From Collinsella sp. (lineage in GTDB: Bacteria > Actinomycetota > Coriobacteriia > Coriobacteriales > Coriobacteriaceae): DNA of 31,554 bases. The DNA lies in contig JAHAGQ010000025.1 in the NCBI GenBank assembly GCA_018373675.1, forward strand, positions 1 through 31,554. Reading direction: 5' to 3'. The notes below the pieces were generated by a model. It did no database searches and was not told the DNA's origin. It was given only the letters and a program-made list of their open reading frames with translations. This document shows, in pieces, positions 31,482 through 31,554 of the stretch; the stretch's first letter is position 1; each line of letters starts with the position of its first letter. A program made the position numbers and the translations under genes.

Positions 31482-31554
31482 TCAAGAGGCAGTTTGCGGG
31501 AGCGCTCTCTCCAATTCGCACAGGAGCTCGTAATACCTCCTCTCCAGTTTCGTC
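31482..31554 (-). CDS. possible C-terminus of a gene entering from the right edge
   Basis: On the minus strand one frame reads TKLERRYYELLCELERALPQ and then TAS before TGA (31482-31484). The Glu/Arg/Leu-rich helical character looks like a real C-terminus, but only 23-24 codons are visible and the family is not recognised. The other two minus frames look less like protein. Confidence 0.35.
   Translation of the reverse strand, partial: TKLERRYYELLCELERALPQTAS

Overview
The window reads as a chromosome segment of a G+C-rich gut actinobacterium of the class Coriobacteriia, most likely Collinsella. This is inferred from codon use, gene families and the style of the intergenic repeats; no database search was possible. 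The genes are ordinary housekeeping and transport functions, interrupted once by a visibly A+T-richer island whose genes look Firmicutes (Clostridia)-derived.

Layout. (1) 396-4055: a complete high-affinity phosphate uptake operon, pstSCAB, ending at a clear terminator with no phoU. (2) 4219-6855: an Uup-like ABC-F ATPase and a Cof-type HAD phosphatase in one operon. (3) 7038-10477: metal control. A short DtxR/MntR-family repressor converges, across a remarkable 127-bp inverted repeat, on a zinc/cadmium-type detoxification cluster: a SmtB/ArsR-like sensor, a free-standing HMA metallochaperone and a P1B ATPase lacking its own HMA domain. Three near-identical palindromic operators lie in front of the sensor and the ATPase. 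(4) 10564-10817: a 254-bp MITE-like element with 45-bp terminal inverted repeats. (5) 10827-17783: a chromosomal gene of a nuclease-like family, cut in two by a roughly 5.7-kb island. The C-terminal half lies at 10827 to about 11400 and the N-terminal half at about 17160-17783, both on the minus strand. The island carries a 5'-truncated sigma-like gene, a BceAB-type peptide-antibiotic ABC transporter with its BceRS-type two-component system, and a small DUF6061-type gene. It has no visible integrase or transposase.

(6) 18135-21579: a DnaQ-like DEDDh exonuclease, a permease with a histidine-rich loop (putative metal exporter), a UPF0178 (YaiI) protein and a DUF308 membrane protein. (7) 21815-23764: a nitroreductase preceded by an iron-box-like palindrome, then two tandem histidine phosphatases. 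(8) 23894-28371: serC and serA for serine synthesis, followed on the same strand by an M20 peptidase and a short DUF1015-like protein. (9) 28599-31293: a CPA1-type cation/proton antiporter with regulatory TrkA-C domains and, divergently, a PrpA-like metallophosphatase.

The most informative points are the split gene and its island, the in-frame stop at the natural start of the island's histidine kinase, the MITE-like and long inverted repeats, and the set of metal-regulatory palindromes. Nothing in the window clearly forms a wholly new multi-gene system.
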